From positions 5,345,501-5,409,500 of the forward strand of contig CM063290.1 in assembly GCA_032173965.1 (NCBI GenBank): a stretch of DNA of 64,000 nucleotides, read 5' to 3'. Origin of the DNA: Sitta carolinensis. Its lineage: Eukaryota; Chordata; Aves; Passeriformes; Sittidae. How positions within the stretch are numbered: position 1 is the stretch's first letter; each line of letters begins with the position of its first letter. A program made the position numbers and the translations under genes. The notes under the pieces were generated by a model, which did not search any database, was not told the DNA's origin, and saw only the letters and a list, made by a program, of their open reading frames with translations. Below, piece by piece: positions 13,135 through 27,025 of the stretch.

Positions 13135-14804
13135 GTACATTTTAGAGGAGAAAAGAGTTTATTTTATTTTTACTCTTATCCATTTTTTCTCCTCAGACTC
13201 TCTCTTTACTACAGAGCTAATTTTCTGGTGCAGAGCTGTGACTGATATAACCCAGTGTGGGTGAGCCGTACAAATTAACAGAAAGGGAAAATAATGCGCT
13301 GCCAGGGATTGATATAACATTTAATACCTCTGCATAAATATCCATTTCAATGTAAATATTACTGTTTAGAAAATGTTTGACCCTTTCTAATACAGGAGGC
13401 CACACCACATTATATCAGACCGTGCTCTGTCATGTTGCAACCTGGGATGAGGTAACAAGAAGTGACATGAACCTTTGTAAAATGCCACAGTGCAGTAACC
13501 CATTTTCAATGCTGTCAGTATAAACCATGGGAGCAGGTAGAAACAAATCAAACATAACATCCAAACGGGAAAATATTGTTAAAATTACCTACAGCCTTCA
13601 GTTAATATCTGACTGTCAGGACATCTCTGGCTGAGGTATCAATTCACACCGAGAAATCATGTGGGTTTGTGATGAGAGCGATTGTGAATCTCATTATAGA
13701 GATTGTCACTTCGGTGTTATTTATCAGCACCTCACACAGCATCATGGCTGAGTAAACAAGATGAGTTTTGTCTTGGTAATTTTCTCGAGTAGCAGTCCCA
13801 TGAGCCCACCTCACCTCTCTTCCCAGGTCAAAAGGAGTGAGTATCAGTGGGCTGATTAAGCATTCCTGAACCTTGTTCCTCAGTTCACCTTGCAGCACTT
13901 TTGCTCCCTCTACTCTCAAGTTTTTCTCCTCCTAAACTGCCCCAAAACACGTTCCTGCTGGGATGAGAAGGCTAGAAAGGCTTCTCCTAGCTCTCCTTTA
14001 CTACACTTCCCTGAAAGTAACAGCATCCAGCTTTTATGGCCCTGACATTTCAGCAGTCCTGGGGCCTCTCCCACAAACAAATCTCGCATGAGATGCCAAA
14101 TTAGATTCAAAAAGCAAAAGCAGTGCACTTCTCATGAATTTTATAGGACACTGTGGGATTAAACTGGACAACCAATTTAAGAGTGTAGAGACTGATTCAC
14201 CAGCATTACTGCTGAGGAATCAAGTAGCAGATTCATTGAATCTGTTGGTTTGGACATAAATAATGTTTAAGGCAATTAACTATGGATTTCAGGCTTGTCC
14301 TGAGGACTTTATCAAGCTGCAATTCTACAGCACTAAGGAAGTTTTTAGAATTCATGTATGGAAATAAAAATTCCAGTGTTACAATGAGGTTCTTTGGTGT
14401 ATGTTATGCAAGTAGATCTTTATGACACTGCTCTTACCATAGATCAATAAGCACTTTCATAATAAAAGTGATTCTTCTACTGACACTGGTAAAAACTGCA
14501 ACATATTAGGGATTTCTCTTTCATGTAACCTTTCTGTTGAAGTTTTTCTTCTCTTAATGTTCTCCACACTAAAAGAAAGATGAGAGCAGTGAAGGATATT
14601 CAGCAACAAACAGGTGAATTTTGAAACCTGACCCAGTATTAGGATCTTGGGATTTTTCCCAATTTAAGGAATTTTTCACAAGCACATACAGGTAGAGAAA
14701 ATTCTCTCAGCTCTCTAAGAGATGCCAGCATAATAAACCAGTGATGTGACCTGAGAGATGTTGGTGGAGACTTTTGACCTTTTAAGCAGTACAAGAAATG
14801 AAGC
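11432..14804 (+). other. NLGN1: NLGN1 intron, unique sequence
   Basis: No gene or RNA is recognised. The stretch is AT-rich and includes the longest homopolymer in the window (T42 at 13092-13133). Short open frames on both strands have no recognisable domain and no splice or promoter context. Confidence 0.7.
13092..13133. repeat. T42 homopolymer tract
   Basis: An uninterrupted run of 42 T, the longest in the window, lies between AATGTAAGC and GGTACATTTTAGAGG. No target-site duplication or retroposon body is visible. The exact length in an assembly is likely to be uncertain. Confidence 0.9.
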
Positions 14805-15059
14805 ACAAGCTGCAGCAAGGGAAGTTCCAAGCAGATGTAAGAGAAAATATTCAAAATGAAGGTAATCAAATATTGGAACAAGTTGTCCAGAGATGTTTTA
14901 TAGTTACCATCCTTAGAGGTATGAAAAACACAACCAGATAAAGCCCTGAGCAACCTGACCCAACTGAAGAGTCGGGTTCCAAGTGGTCCCTGCTGTGCAA
15001 GGTCGTCTTTCCCTGATGTTCTGCAAAAGACCCTCTACCCTAAATTATTCTGTGATTCT
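14805..15059 (+). mobile_element. Old CR1 LINE 3' fragment, sense orientation
   Basis: Diverged CR1-like sequence can be followed in order: CTGCAGCAAGGGAAGTTCC, ATATTGGAACAAGTTGTCCAG, CCATCCTTAGAGGTATG, AGCCCTGAGCAACCTGACC, and ending TATTCTGTGATTCT. These match the order of blocks in the CR1 3' region (a GGAACAGGTTGCCCAG-like block, a CATCCTTGGAGAT-like block, a GAGCAACCTG block, then the octamer tail). The 5' boundary is approximate. It is more degraded than the copy at 57081, which implies an older insertion of a different subfamily. Confidence 0.75.
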
Positions 15060-18000
15060 CAGCCAGCAGTTCTACACTGAGTGGCATTTGGTGACCTTCT
15101 CTTCCTCACTGGTTTGCTACAAAGACTGACTTCAAGGAGTTAAATGCATTTTATTCAGGGATAGAGGATGGATATGAACTGCAGATACAGAAGGATCACA
15201 TGCTCTTGGCTCATCCACTACATATCTGCTGTTATGAATGCTCCTAAATGTACCCTAAAGATATTCATAATCGTATGAATTCTTCATGTTATCTTAACAT
15301 CTGGTCGAAAATTGTAAAGACATATTCTTTTTGGTTCATTATTATTATGTGTACACTGTGAAAGAATTAAGGACTAACCCAGCTTGCTGCAGGTCATCAG
15401 ATTTCCTCTTTGACCTTGTCTAATATAATCTCATCTGTTTGTGTTCAACCCTGCTTAAAAGCCTAAACCTGTCCTGCACAAAATAAATATAGGAGGAAAA
15501 CTCTTCAGAAATGTTCTTTATTCTAAGCCCAATGGGCTATCTTTATTCAATAGAGCTAAGTATTTGACTAGTTTTGCAATAAATAGAAGCTGAAATGTAA
15601 TTTACCAGCTCTTCATGAATTGTTTATTCATACCCACCCTCGGGATATTCTAGTACTATTGAATTACTCAGTATGATGTTGACAACTAGTTTATTTTTTT
15701 TTTCTTCTAATTTCTGCAACGTGCTGCTATTCAGTATTTAGGTCTGAGAACTAATTATTGGGGACATATGAGAATTTTGCAAAAAAAGAAGGCTGTAGAC
15801 ATGTTAAATTAAACAGGTCAAATTCTACCCTGAATTATAGTGGTGCTGCCCAGCTCATGACAGCAGAAAGACAGAATGTAGGCAATTAACTATTGCTGCA
15901 AAATTATTTTTCCATCTGTGACATTGCTTTCTAGATCTCCTAAAGTTGCCCCAGGGCTGGGGGGATTGGTTTGTTTTTCTCCCCTGTTGATGTGTGATAC
16001 AGTAAACTTCTCTAATCAGAAAGGGAAAAGCATGGGTAAAAAAAAAATCCCTTGGCACAAAATTATTTTTCAGGAGGTTAATAGGGAGTGCTATTCACTT
16101 TGTCCAAAAAATTGCATGTGAGGTACAGTTGCACACCCAACCACTTGTCCAGGACAGGACAAACCAGTGATTTCACCAAGGCTCCAGAGTGATGAGTTGC
16201 AGTTTGGTGAAGAGACTGACTGGTGCCTGGTCCCCTGCACTGCAGGGAGCTTACTGAGGGGTTTCACTGGGACAAAAACCTCTGCCTAAACACAGGGACT
16301 GAAAAAACCCTAGCAAACATGACCATTAAAAAAAAAAAAATGTGGTTTTTTTAAAGGGGGAGAGCACTAATTAACTGAAAACTGTAGCAGCTTTGGTGTT
16401 TGACCTGGAAAGATGTGGGTGTTAATTTGAGAACAGGCAGAACTTGCTTGCAGCAACATAATAGACAGAGATGAGGAGGGGTATAAAATATGAAGAAGAG
16501 GGAGAGGGAGGACTGCCTTGCATGTTGTCAGTTCATGTTGTGACAGTCAGTGTTGAGAGATTTGGCAGGTAAAAAAAAAAAAAATAAAATTTTGTTACAA
16601 TTTTTACCTGCAGCATTCCTTTTTTAAAAAGTTACAGCACTAATTACTTAATTTCCTTAAATGTTTGTGCCCTAGAATTGTGCAATACTTTATGAAAGGG
16701 TTAAAAATAAGGATGATTTTGTGTGGTTTTCTAAAGCAAGGCCCTCCAGTACACAGATAAAACTTAAAGGTAGATTATATAGTGAATATTGTCAAGGCAT
16801 CAGAGCCTCTATATTGCCTATGTGTTATATGCTGCAATGCTAGAAGAAAAAAATAGCCACTCTCATTTTGTTTATCAGGATACCAAGAGCTGTATTGTGC
16901 TGTGCACTTCTCTTAGTGGCACACATTACATTATTGGAGTTATCTCTGATCCTTTCTTTCCCTCCCTGTCAGAGTTGCAGAATAAACTGAAATATCCATG
17001 TGATGCACGAATCACAGAGAGATCTGTGAAAACTCAGGCAACAGCCATCATTCACTTGGGGTACTACAAAAATTATCATCCTTCAAATTAAAAATCCTCC
17101 ACCTGAAAAGCAAGCTTGAGGAGGAAAGGCCAGGTTCAGCTCCTAAAGCTTCCCATGTGAATAAATATCCCCTGGACAATGCTGAAGTGAGCCCATGCTG
17201 GCACTGCCTGACCCTCAGCCAGGCTCAGGGGATGCTTGCTTGCAGCCAGGGAGGCCAGGGTTAGCAGCAGGGATTTTTATTCCCAAGGATTGCAGTTCCA
17301 TTGATGATGTAGGCAGACCCTCAGCAGAGAGCCCTGTCAGAGCTGTGCTCCCTGCCCAGCCCAGCTCTGAGTCTGCTGGCAAGTGCCACAGCCCCGGGGC
17401 TGTCCCAGCTGCTCTGGGGATGGAGAGAGCTGCACCTGGGATCCCAGCTCAGCCTTGACCCACCCGGGTGCTCCAGAGCCATTCCTGCCCCTCAGCCAGG
17501 GGCACTGCTGGTCACTCAGGCTGTGGCACTGCTGGGGATTGCCCATCCCTGGTCGTGCTGGGGATGGCCCTGGCAGGGTGGGCATGGCAGTGAAGCCCTA
17601 CAGCTTTTCTGGTTTCCACACTGCTGGATTTATGTCCATCCCAGGCAGCTCCTTGCACAACAGGCAGTTTTCCTGCTGTTTATTCCAATATGTAATTAAT
17701 TGCTCTGCTTTGTGTGCAGTTCTCCTTGTGCCAGTGCTTGGAGGTTCCTGTTCATCCCTGGCACTTTCAGCTGCACAATAACTCCATCACAAATGTCCTG
17801 CTTCACTGCATTCCTGCTGCAGTGATTGGACCCCACTTCTGCTCAGATTCCTACTCCCAGCTATTTTCATGGCCAAGTGGCAAAGTGTGGAGGTTTCTTC
17901 TCTGGAGCTTTGAGCTGGTAATCCAGAAGGACACAGCTCTACCTCTGGAATTTTGGAATTTAAGTTTTAAACAAAGTAGAGAGTTTTGCAGATTAATTAT

Positions 18001-18997
18001 GGAGTGTGAGACAATGCAAAGCTGTCACATCTTAGTAGCCACAATTAACTTGTCTGTTCATTATGAAGCATCAATATTAATATTTTATTCACCCATAACT
18101 TCAAAGCATGAAAGGCAGCCTAACAAAAACAGACTAAACATCTTTCACATCTCTGCTGTCTCACTCTGACTGCCCACAAGAAGTGATAGAGTTTCTTTGG
18201 GACATCAGTCTAGGATTCAGCAAGTCTCTTGGCACTCCAGGAGTCAGAAACCTCTCCTTGCTCCTCAGCAGGTGCCAGCAGTGAAGTCTGCATCCCTTTC
18301 AAGTTCCAGATGACATCGTACACAGCTCTGTAGTTCATGTCTCTGCACCACGGGCTGTGGAATAGTGCAGATCTGGCAGGAAGGGAACGATCATAATCAT
18401 CATTCCAGCTTTAGAACTCTTCTAACCCTTTCGAGCTGTTGTCCTCTATGAAATGCAAAGTGCCTTTGAGAAAGCATAATTTATTAATAAGATATGTTCT
18501 TTTAGATTTTGGCATGTTACATTCCAAAAAAGGCCCAGTGTGTCCTTATTTAATGGAACACTGCACAGTTCATGTCTCACCTCCTGCCAGTGCTTTTAGA
18601 AACAGGTGGAAATGAGTATTAACTACCCATAAATGGTAGCATCCCTCCATTACTTACAGAGAGTATTTGGCAGTGATCATTTTGGCTTACATGTTTTCTT
18701 AAAAGGTAATGCCATTCATTGACTTGTCATGTTCAGAACTTTAATGTATCCCTTAAACCCTCAACCGAATTTATTACAAAATTATTCCATTTTAAAAGTT
18801 AGGTCTGTTTTACTTCTGTTGCTCTGTCTGATCCATATTTAAACCATTATTATTAAGTTCTTTGTATATGTGAGGGTATCAGAGCATGGAAATAAAAGCT
18901 TGCTCTGAGTGGTAGTTTAAAAGAAAAAATGTTTGCATCACCTGTAATTCAAGCAAGAGATGAAGAAACACTGCCCTGTGCCACTGACACCATCACA
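15060..18997 (+). other. NLGN1: NLGN1 intron with a GC-richer patch
   Basis: No gene is recognised. Short A tracts (13-14 A) occur at about 16328 and 16571. From about 17190 to 17600 the sequence becomes distinctly GC-richer than its surroundings, with repeated CTGGGGAT- and CAGCTC-like words but few CpG. It opens several overlapping frames on both strands (for example 17383-17781 and 17714-18169, +) that look like composition artefacts. I see no domain, start context or splice sites that would support a gene. Confidence 0.65.
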
Positions 18998-19140
18998 GCA
19001 TCCCTGGAAGTGCTCCTGGCCAGGCTGGATGGGGCTCTGAGCAGCTGGGATAGTGGAACCCACAGCAGGGGCTGGCACTGGATCAGCTTTGCGGCCCCTT
19101 CTAACCCAAACCATTCTGTGGTTCTCTAATCCTGTGATTC
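18998..19140 (+). mobile_element. CR1 LINE 3'-end fragment, sense orientation
   Basis: The blocks CATCCCTGGAAGTGCTCCTG, CCAGGCTGGATGGGGCTCTG, a CACTGGATCAGCTTTG block, and TAACCCAAACCATTCTGTGG, followed by TTCTCTAATCCTGTGATTC, match the CR1 3' end in the sense orientation, finishing with degenerate octamer repeats. About 143 bp remain. No reverse transcriptase coding sequence is present. Confidence 0.88.
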
Positions 19141-21473
19141 AAGACAGCCTCAGGTCAGATATCTCAATGTAATGAATGGTAGAAGGCTCTGGAAGCTTTC
19201 CCAGGGACCCCTCAGCTGAGGTGGTTTGGTGCTGGGTGCCTGGGAAGGGAAGCCACAGCCACGCTGGGCCAGCAAGGGCTGTCCTGACTCCAGCTGAGCC
19301 AGCTGTGCACGCTCTCCATCCACATGGAAAAGCTGCACTGCAGCTGTGTCCACTGGGTGCCACAGGAGATTCCCTGATTTCTGCTCCCACCCATCTGGAA
19401 TGCATGGCTGAGCTCTCTGTCACCCCCTGACCTGGATCTGCAGTTACTGTTTGTGTAACAACGTTGTGGAAGGTTTCTGTTTCAGAGACCTCCTCTCTTC
19501 AACAGTGACCTCACATGTGATGACCAGCCTGGGATAAGGTAGCTACAAATTTCATAAAGCTGCATTCCAGCTGCAGTCACAGATTTGGGAATTGATTTCT
19601 TCTGATGGCCTCAAAAAGCTGAGCTTTTAGGAAGAGCGAAGGGTCATTTCTATTATCTTAACTTTACTTTTTAGAAGTGTGTTAGGTGCAAAGATGCAAA
19701 TTACAGAAGTACTTTGTACTGCAGAAAATGTAGTTTAATACTTGATTTGTAATTTTTTCTACATTTCTCATAGATGCCTCAGATTATTATATAATCTCCT
19801 GCAATATAAACTGATATGCTACAATTTGGCTAAAAATAAAACAACAAAAAAAAAATTGTGCTTGTGCCAATGCAGCTGAAATGTCACTGAGCAATGGTGT
19901 CATTCAAAGCCCAAATAATCACCAGTGCAGTGCAAATACTGTGGGGTTAAGAAACAGTTCATTTAGTTCTGCAGCCCTAATTTTGTTCAGGCAGAGGAGG
20001 CTTCCCTGTTTGCATTTCCATCTCCTACAGGATACACACACGGCAGTTTTGTGCAATGAAGGCCAAGAGCAGGGTTCTTGCTTGCTGGATTCTGGAAGCT
20101 GTAAGAGCACCTTCCTTAGTTTCTGTGGGCACTGAACCAAAAGGCTGCAATGCACTGGATTGCAAAACTGCCACAGAGAAACTTTTTGTTATAAAATATA
20201 TGATGAGGCCATAGGTGTGTTAGTGGAGTTTTCTCATCTCAGTAGGGTGTGGGTGTTAGCAAGAGAGTCCTCTGCCTCCTGTCAGAATGCATAGAAAAAG
20301 TATTTGAAATTGGAGTAGTTTGAACTATTTTCTGCAGTTAGTGCTCAAAATAAATAATCCTTACTAACTTGGTGGAAATGATTGATTATTCCCTAAACAT
20401 CACTTTGTAGTTGGAACATGGACTCTTGCTGCTGTGCTTAAAACAGCACAAACATCCCTTTGCTTTAGAACTTCAGCTAAGCATTAATCACACAGGAGTT
20501 TCACCATTAAGTGTTTTGGTATTGATTAATAGGCTGGAATTTGAAAGTTTTAAAACTCTCTCTGAATGTCCACGCAGTGCATGTCTGGGCATTGGGAAAT
20601 GCTGTGAGCTCAGGTTACTGTGCACCTCCCATTAATTCTCATTAAACAGCTCCCACCTTCTTCCCTTCCAGGATCTAAAGTGATTGCAACAGATTTCACA
20701 TTCAGAAATAAGCATGATAGACATGATAAAAGAAGTACCTTTATTTAGTGTGTTAGATATGAATATAAAAGACATCCATGATGGAAGACATGGGTCTGGG
20801 GGGCTGAAGGAGAGTGTTCTTCCTGGGTTGGGACTAAATGATCCCATTTGCTTCCCCACTGATGAGCTCCAGGGATGGAGATTATCAACCCTGCTCCTGA
20901 CATAAATCCACTGCCCCTTTCCTTCGCTGAGGCAGCAGCACAGGATGGGTGTCCCCATGTGCTGCTGCAGTTCCCAGGCTCGTGGGTGCCCTTCACCCAC
21001 CAGTGTGGTGTTTATGGGCTGTGCCTTGCCCTGCCATGCATTCCCTTCCCTCTGGTCGGTTTTCCCTCCTGGAAGAACCTACAGGGGTTTTAGCTTTCAG
21101 TGTTCCTCACTGAAACTTCCTAAAGTATCTGTGGTAAGGTTTGACTGGAAGGAAATAATCAAAATCCAGAGTCATGACCCCCAGTGACCTTTGCTGTGTC
21201 TCGGGGGCAGGGAGGAGAGCCTGGCTGGAGCTTGGCTGGTGGCTGGGCGGATGGGCAGGGAGCATCCACCAGGGAAAGGCTCCCTGGGTGATGAGAACAT
21301 ATGACCAGCTCCCAGGAAAATTCCACAAAAGCAGTGGATACGTTAAAATATCCGGAGAGAGAGAGCATTTCCACTATAAACAGGATTCTAACATTTAAAA
21401 TAACTATCCCTGCCATAGTCCTCAGCAGAAGATCAAAATACCATCATTTTAACATCAGAAGGCATATTCAGCT

Positions 21474-21596
21474 TTTTTCTTTTTTTTTTTTTTTTTTCCT
21501 TAGTGAAAAACACCCCTTGCTTTGTGCACGGTTTTTTTTTCCTTTTCTTTTGTGATTTTTTCTTTTTTTTTTTTTTTTTTTTTTCTTTTCCAAAAG
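21474..21596. repeat. Pyrimidine-rich tract including T22
   Basis: This block is almost entirely T and C on the + strand, with T runs at about 21483-21497 and 21563-21584 and a short unique spacer between. It is a low-complexity tract with no retroposon recognised. Confidence 0.8.
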
Positions 21597-22647
21597 ACTT
21601 AGACATTCAGACTCTAGGGTAGAGGCTGTTCACATCTCTTTTTTTCAGAAGATATTTGACAGCTGATCCTGATGTGGGGGGGGGGCTCTCAATCTTTAAC
21701 ATTTTATTTAGCTGCAATATTTGGAATTTTGAGGCTGGATTTAGCCTTTGAGAAGGGAGAGTATTCAATGGCATGAATCTTTTAAACTGCAGTGGGGCAA
21801 GAGATTACTTCAGCAATTTGCCACAGACCATTTTTCAAAGAGACAATAAGGCATTTGTGAGCAATATATGGCAGGAATAAGCTTCAATTTTTTTCATGCA
21901 GCAACTTTGGAAGAAACACTGTTATGTCTGTGCAGTTTACATGGTACTTAAAATAGCTCAGGCAACATCCAAGGGTATAAAGTCAATTTTTCAAATATAA
22001 ATCTCAATTTCAGGTCAAGCTGGAAAAATATAATAAAGCAATTTAGAAATACCACTCAAAATTTTTCACTCTGCTCTTATAAGCTTGTGTGTAACAGAAA
22101 GCCATTCTGGGATACTTAAAGGAATTTGTTCTAACCCTTCTGGTATACAAACACTGGCATTTAGTGTTTTTTCAGTGTTTTCCACAAGGTCAGAGTCTGA
22201 TGTTAAGATTATTTTTTAAGGTAAATTTTCATAGTGTAAGTAATACACAAATAATTTAAATAGTGTAAAGTCTATATGAAAAAAAAAAAAAATTAAGACA
22301 TGAAAGAACAAAAAGATCCAAGCTAAATTTCTTGTAGACTGCCTGTACTGCTGGGAAACCTGCCTGAATTTATCCCTCATCAGACTGACCAAAATTTCTT
22401 TTACTAAATAGAGATTTGTACATGGTAGAACGAAACACATCCAGGTTAGGAGAGCTTCAGTACAAAAAGCCCAATAGATTCTTCTAAAATTTGAAAGTTT
22501 TGGAGGTTTACTGATTGACAAATACCATGCAGATGCTTCATAGCAATCACAATGCTTAATTTATATTCCAGTGACACATATTTGTTCAGCACGATTTTCA
22601 ATGTCTAAGCTATAATGAGTGTTTTGATGATGCAAATGGCATCCAGA

Positions 22648-22680
22648 TCTATTCTATTCTATTTCATTTTATTCTGTTCT
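22648..22680. repeat. Imperfect TTCTA pentamer microsatellite
   Basis: The sequence reads as repeated TCTAT/TTCTA units that decay into ATTTT and TTCTG variants over about 33 bp. Confidence 0.75.
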
Positions 22681-25600
22681 AAAATTCTGCAAATGACGAT
22701 GTTTGGATTCGTGGGGGGAAAAAAAAGTTTAAATTGCTTTGTGTTCTCACTCTGTTCACTGCTGAAGTAAAACACTGTGTGGTGCAGCACCAGCATGGAC
22801 TGCAGATGAAACACAGGAAAATAAAGTTAGCAGCAGTGTCTTTGCCTTCTTCAGGGAAGATCTATAGTGGTAAATATAGTGCCAATAGAAGAAAAAAACC
22901 ACCAAGTTAATGCACCTCATAATAATGGCTTCCTCATCATCCCTGCACTAAACCAACTGTTCTCCCCCTTGCTGTCACAGCAGCAGGGAAATTGCAGCTA
23001 CCAGGATGCACAATGTCTTTCCTTTCTGTCTCTGCCCAGACCCAAAGGACACAGTGACAGTGCCTGGTGCTGGGGACTGGAAGTTTCAGCACCCACCTGC
23101 CCCAGAGCTGCCCCTGGGCTCTCTGTCATTACCAGCTGCTCCCTTCAAAGATATGGACTAAGCAATTTCTTCTTATGGCTGAGGTGAAGTCCTGAAAAAG
23201 AAATTACTGGAGAAGTAGAGCAAATTCATCTTGCTTACAGATGAGTATTTTAAAAAATAAGCTATTGCAAGAGCAGGGATAGGATCCTCCAGCCTACTCT
23301 GGAAGTGGAGGAAATGCACAGGGATGTTTTGGGATCTTAAAGCTGTCCAGGCAGCCCAGCTTATTTTCCTGTATTGCAGAACATCCTGCTGTAAGTGCTA
23401 TATATACACATCATGCAGTGATTACACTGGCTTGGGCTATTTTAATTCCAGCATTTTCACCTTCTGCTAGACCAGATCTAGCTGAACTCTTTGTGATGGA
23501 CAAATGGAAACCGAAAGATTCAAGGCAAACACAACTTTTCAAAAATTAGACCTATAAAAATAAATTTAAAAGACTTTCCAGTTTCATTTCTGAAGGTTTT
23601 CAGCTTTCTGTTTTTATTTTGCTGCTGAAATCCTAAAAATCTGCCGGAATGCTGCTGACCCTGCTCAAGTCACGAAAGCTCGGTGTGCTTGCTTTTGTTT
23701 TTAACAAAAAGCAATAGCAGCTGGAGAGAAATGACCTATTAGTCTGTGAAAAGGAGGGACAGAATTTATAAAGACCTGCATGCTTTGTAGATTCAGATGG
23801 AGAAATTTTCAGTGTGCCCTGCAACTTGCTCGTGACATGGAAATGAGAACAACTGGGGCTTCTTAAGGTCCTTTCACTAAGTTCATATGGAAGAGGAAGG
23901 GATTGAATATTTCCTCCTACAGCTTTGTTGATAACACTGAAATCAAAACTTGACAGTTGCTCTTGAATTTTGTTTGATGTTTTCCTACTGAGCTTGCCTG
24001 GTCCCATTTTTTTCAGACAGACTATTGAGACCAATAAGAGACTCAGAAACCTGGGATTTTTCTCATTTAGACTCATATGTGAGCTTTCTTTACATTTAGA
24101 AAAAGTTAGAAGATATCCCACCCACATCATGTTTTGTGCCATATCAACCCCTAGTGCCTAATTATTCAAGACATTTTTTAAGGATGGGGCCTTCCATGAT
24201 TTTTACTGTTTATCTGCTTGTGCAGCTTTTCATGTGAAATCAGTCTCTAACAGCAAAACCCACACTGTTAATTTTCTCATGTGTCTCTGAACATTTGACT
24301 TTTTAAGTCTGTGTTTTTAGTACCTCTGCAAACTCTGTATTATTTTGCTTACTTCCCTTTTACATGTGCCTGGTTGTATCAGTTGCAGGTGTATCCTCCA
24401 GTTATCAAAGTGTTGAAGAGTACAGAAGCACCTTTTTATCCTTTTCTGCCTCTGTAATGTCTCATTCCCATTAATCCAACAGTCACCGTGTCAGTTCTCT
24501 GTTTCTGCCATCTCTTTTCTTCTCAAGTCTGAGTTGCCTCTCCAACACTTTCCTTGCTGCTCTGAGGAGACATTTGGGCACAGCCCCAACCACGAGTGTC
24601 CCCTGCCCACCCTCCTGAGGTGCAGTCTGTTTGACTGGGATGTCCTCCAGCATGCAGAGCTTTCTCCTGTGCACCCCTGGAGCAGGAAATGTGGGCTCAC
24701 AATAGGCTGGTTTCCACATCTGTGTCTCAAATTCTTGGGAAATTTTCACAAAGTTCAGCTCTCCCTGAAGAGCTTTGTGTCTCTGACTGCACTTCCAAAA
24801 GTGCTCTCGTGGTATCAAATAATCATCTGTTGTGAAGGTCCTCTCACAGCATCCTGCAGTATTATATCACTGCTTAGTTGATGTAATGCATCATCACAAC
24901 AGTGTCAGGCAAGAAACAAGGTTCTTTAAGCAGCCCTCTATCATACATGTTATTAAAATGAGATTGTAGTGAGGCAATGAAAAATATTCATCTTGAGTTC
25001 TCTGTATATCATTGAAATCATTATTAATGCAGGGTGATGTCATTTATTGTAATCTAAGACACAATAATTCAGGTTCCAGGCCAAGTTGTTGAAAGCTATT
25101 CCATTTTACCCAGATAATTTTGTTGCTTTTATTTATTTAGTGCTACTATTGTATTTCATTTTTTCAGTCAAGTCTTACAAGCAACAACGAAAAAACACAA
25201 AAGATTGAGTGCTTTTTATATTTACAGCTATAGTATTAGAATATTTTTCTTGTCAAACTTGAGCTGAAAATTGTACCAAAGGAAACTTTTAGTTTGGGTA
25301 ACTAAAGAAACAAGGCTTAAGTGATTATGCTGTCTGCTGTTTTTATTGTGCTGCCTCCTGTCTGGTTTCCCATGCCAGTAGCTTGTTAATCTGCTGGGCA
25401 ATTTCAAACAAATATGACTGGAGGTAAAGCTCTAAAAATGTGTTAGGCACTTGCATGCCTTACGAAAGAGAGAAGCAAGATGGAGCAGGAAGATAAAGCT
25501 TAATGCCCTAACCGAGGGGGAAATTGCCACGTGAATTTAACCCTGCTACCAGGACTCAGAAGAGCAGGTTTCGTAATTCCTGCTATTCTTTTGAAGTATA

Positions 25601-26986
25601 AACATAAGAGTTCCTCAATTGACATTTCCTGAGTGTACTGTCCACAGCTATTAATTTTATAGTGTCTAGCTGCTGCCAAAGGTTCATTCAAAGCACTTGC
25701 TTTGAAACCTAATTCTATTATTGATGACCAAAGCACCAGTGCATGGAGCTCATGGAACATTCTGTCTGTCACAACAAATCACTGAGTGACCCTTGAAAAT
25801 ACCTTTAATGAGCAAGTTCATGTGTAGTTGCCATCTCTTCACACGTTGTGTCCTTTCAGTATTTCGACCTGGATCAGGAGGTTTAAAGAAAAAGTTTTTC
25901 ATCGTGTACAACATCAGTTTTGGTGGTTTTGATCTTTTTACTGGAAAGGTATTTTTCTTTTCTGGCAATAAATTTAGACATAGATTTCATTTGGATCTTG
26001 AATCAGAGTTTCATAATCCAAGGAGGTGTTCATTATTGTTGTTGCTGTTGTTATGAAAAGCTGAAGCAGGGTATAAATGTGAATTTTTCTCTCTGTTGTA
26101 TTTATCACATAAAGGTTCTCAGTTGCATTAAAAGTGTAGAAAAATGGAAGACAATATTTTAGATTAAAAAAAAAAAAAAAGCAGATAGAAATCTAGGTAC
26201 CATCACTATACTGGGCATGCAATGGCCTCTGTGGTTTAATATCTGTGGGATGTAGAAGATTTGACAGTCTTTCAGATTGATATTCAACATTTTTGGAGTA
26301 GCACAAGCAAATTATATCATATCTGCAAGCTCAAAGTCATGTGTATTGGTTTCATGTTCTTTTCTTAAAAAGTAATTTATTTTAGTTGCTTATTTTGGTT
26401 AGGGCTTTAGAAGGAACTTAAAAAATCCACAAGGCTCTTAATTGCACTCAATAAATGATTCAATTCATTCAGTATTAATTCATATATAGTATATCAACCT
26501 CTAATTTCTGTTTGATTTTAATTATAATACTCCTTGGGCTTATTTCCTCACAACTTTAAAAGTGACATTTGCATTAACTTAATAACCTTTACAAAATAAA
26601 CGAGAAAGCAGTAATGCCTTTAATAAATGTTGTTCATAAAGTACCATTGTAACAGGATGCTTAATTAGAAATATTGTGTGGTCAAAATGAGACTAGAAAT
26701 GGAGGAAGCAGATAATGTTTCCTTGCTGGTAGCAACATCTCGAATGCTCACAGTAAAGCTAATAATTCTTGCTGTAGCTACCCAGACACGCTGCAAGTTT
26801 TGCAGTTTGCACTTTCCTAACTTATTAATGCAGGAATTGGTGTTGAAAATATGAAGTGCAGTGGATTATTGTTGGTCCTGTATTCACTAGGGGAGGCAAG
26901 GATGTAGTTATGAGCTTTATGGTACTTTGCCAATATCTTGGTCATCCTTTAGGGACAGAAAATGTCCTTAGAAACACCATTATCTG

Positions 26987-26990
<4 letters not shown>

Positions 26991-27021
<31 letters not shown>
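26991..27021. repeat. T31 homopolymer tract
   Basis: An uninterrupted run of 31 T sits between TATCTGGGGA and AAGAAAGCAG. No mobile element is recognised around it. Confidence 0.9.

Positions 27022-27025
<4 letters not shown>

Noticed and set aside
17383..18169. Two overlapping open frames (132 and 151 codons), + strand
   Set aside because: Composition-driven frames in and beside a GC-rich patch; no domain is recognised and the two frames overlap without splice logic.
23633..24142. 169-codon open frame, - strand, the longest outside NLGN1
   Set aside because: Low-complexity Ser/Lys-rich translation with no recognisable family, no signal of a processed gene, and located antisense within an intron.
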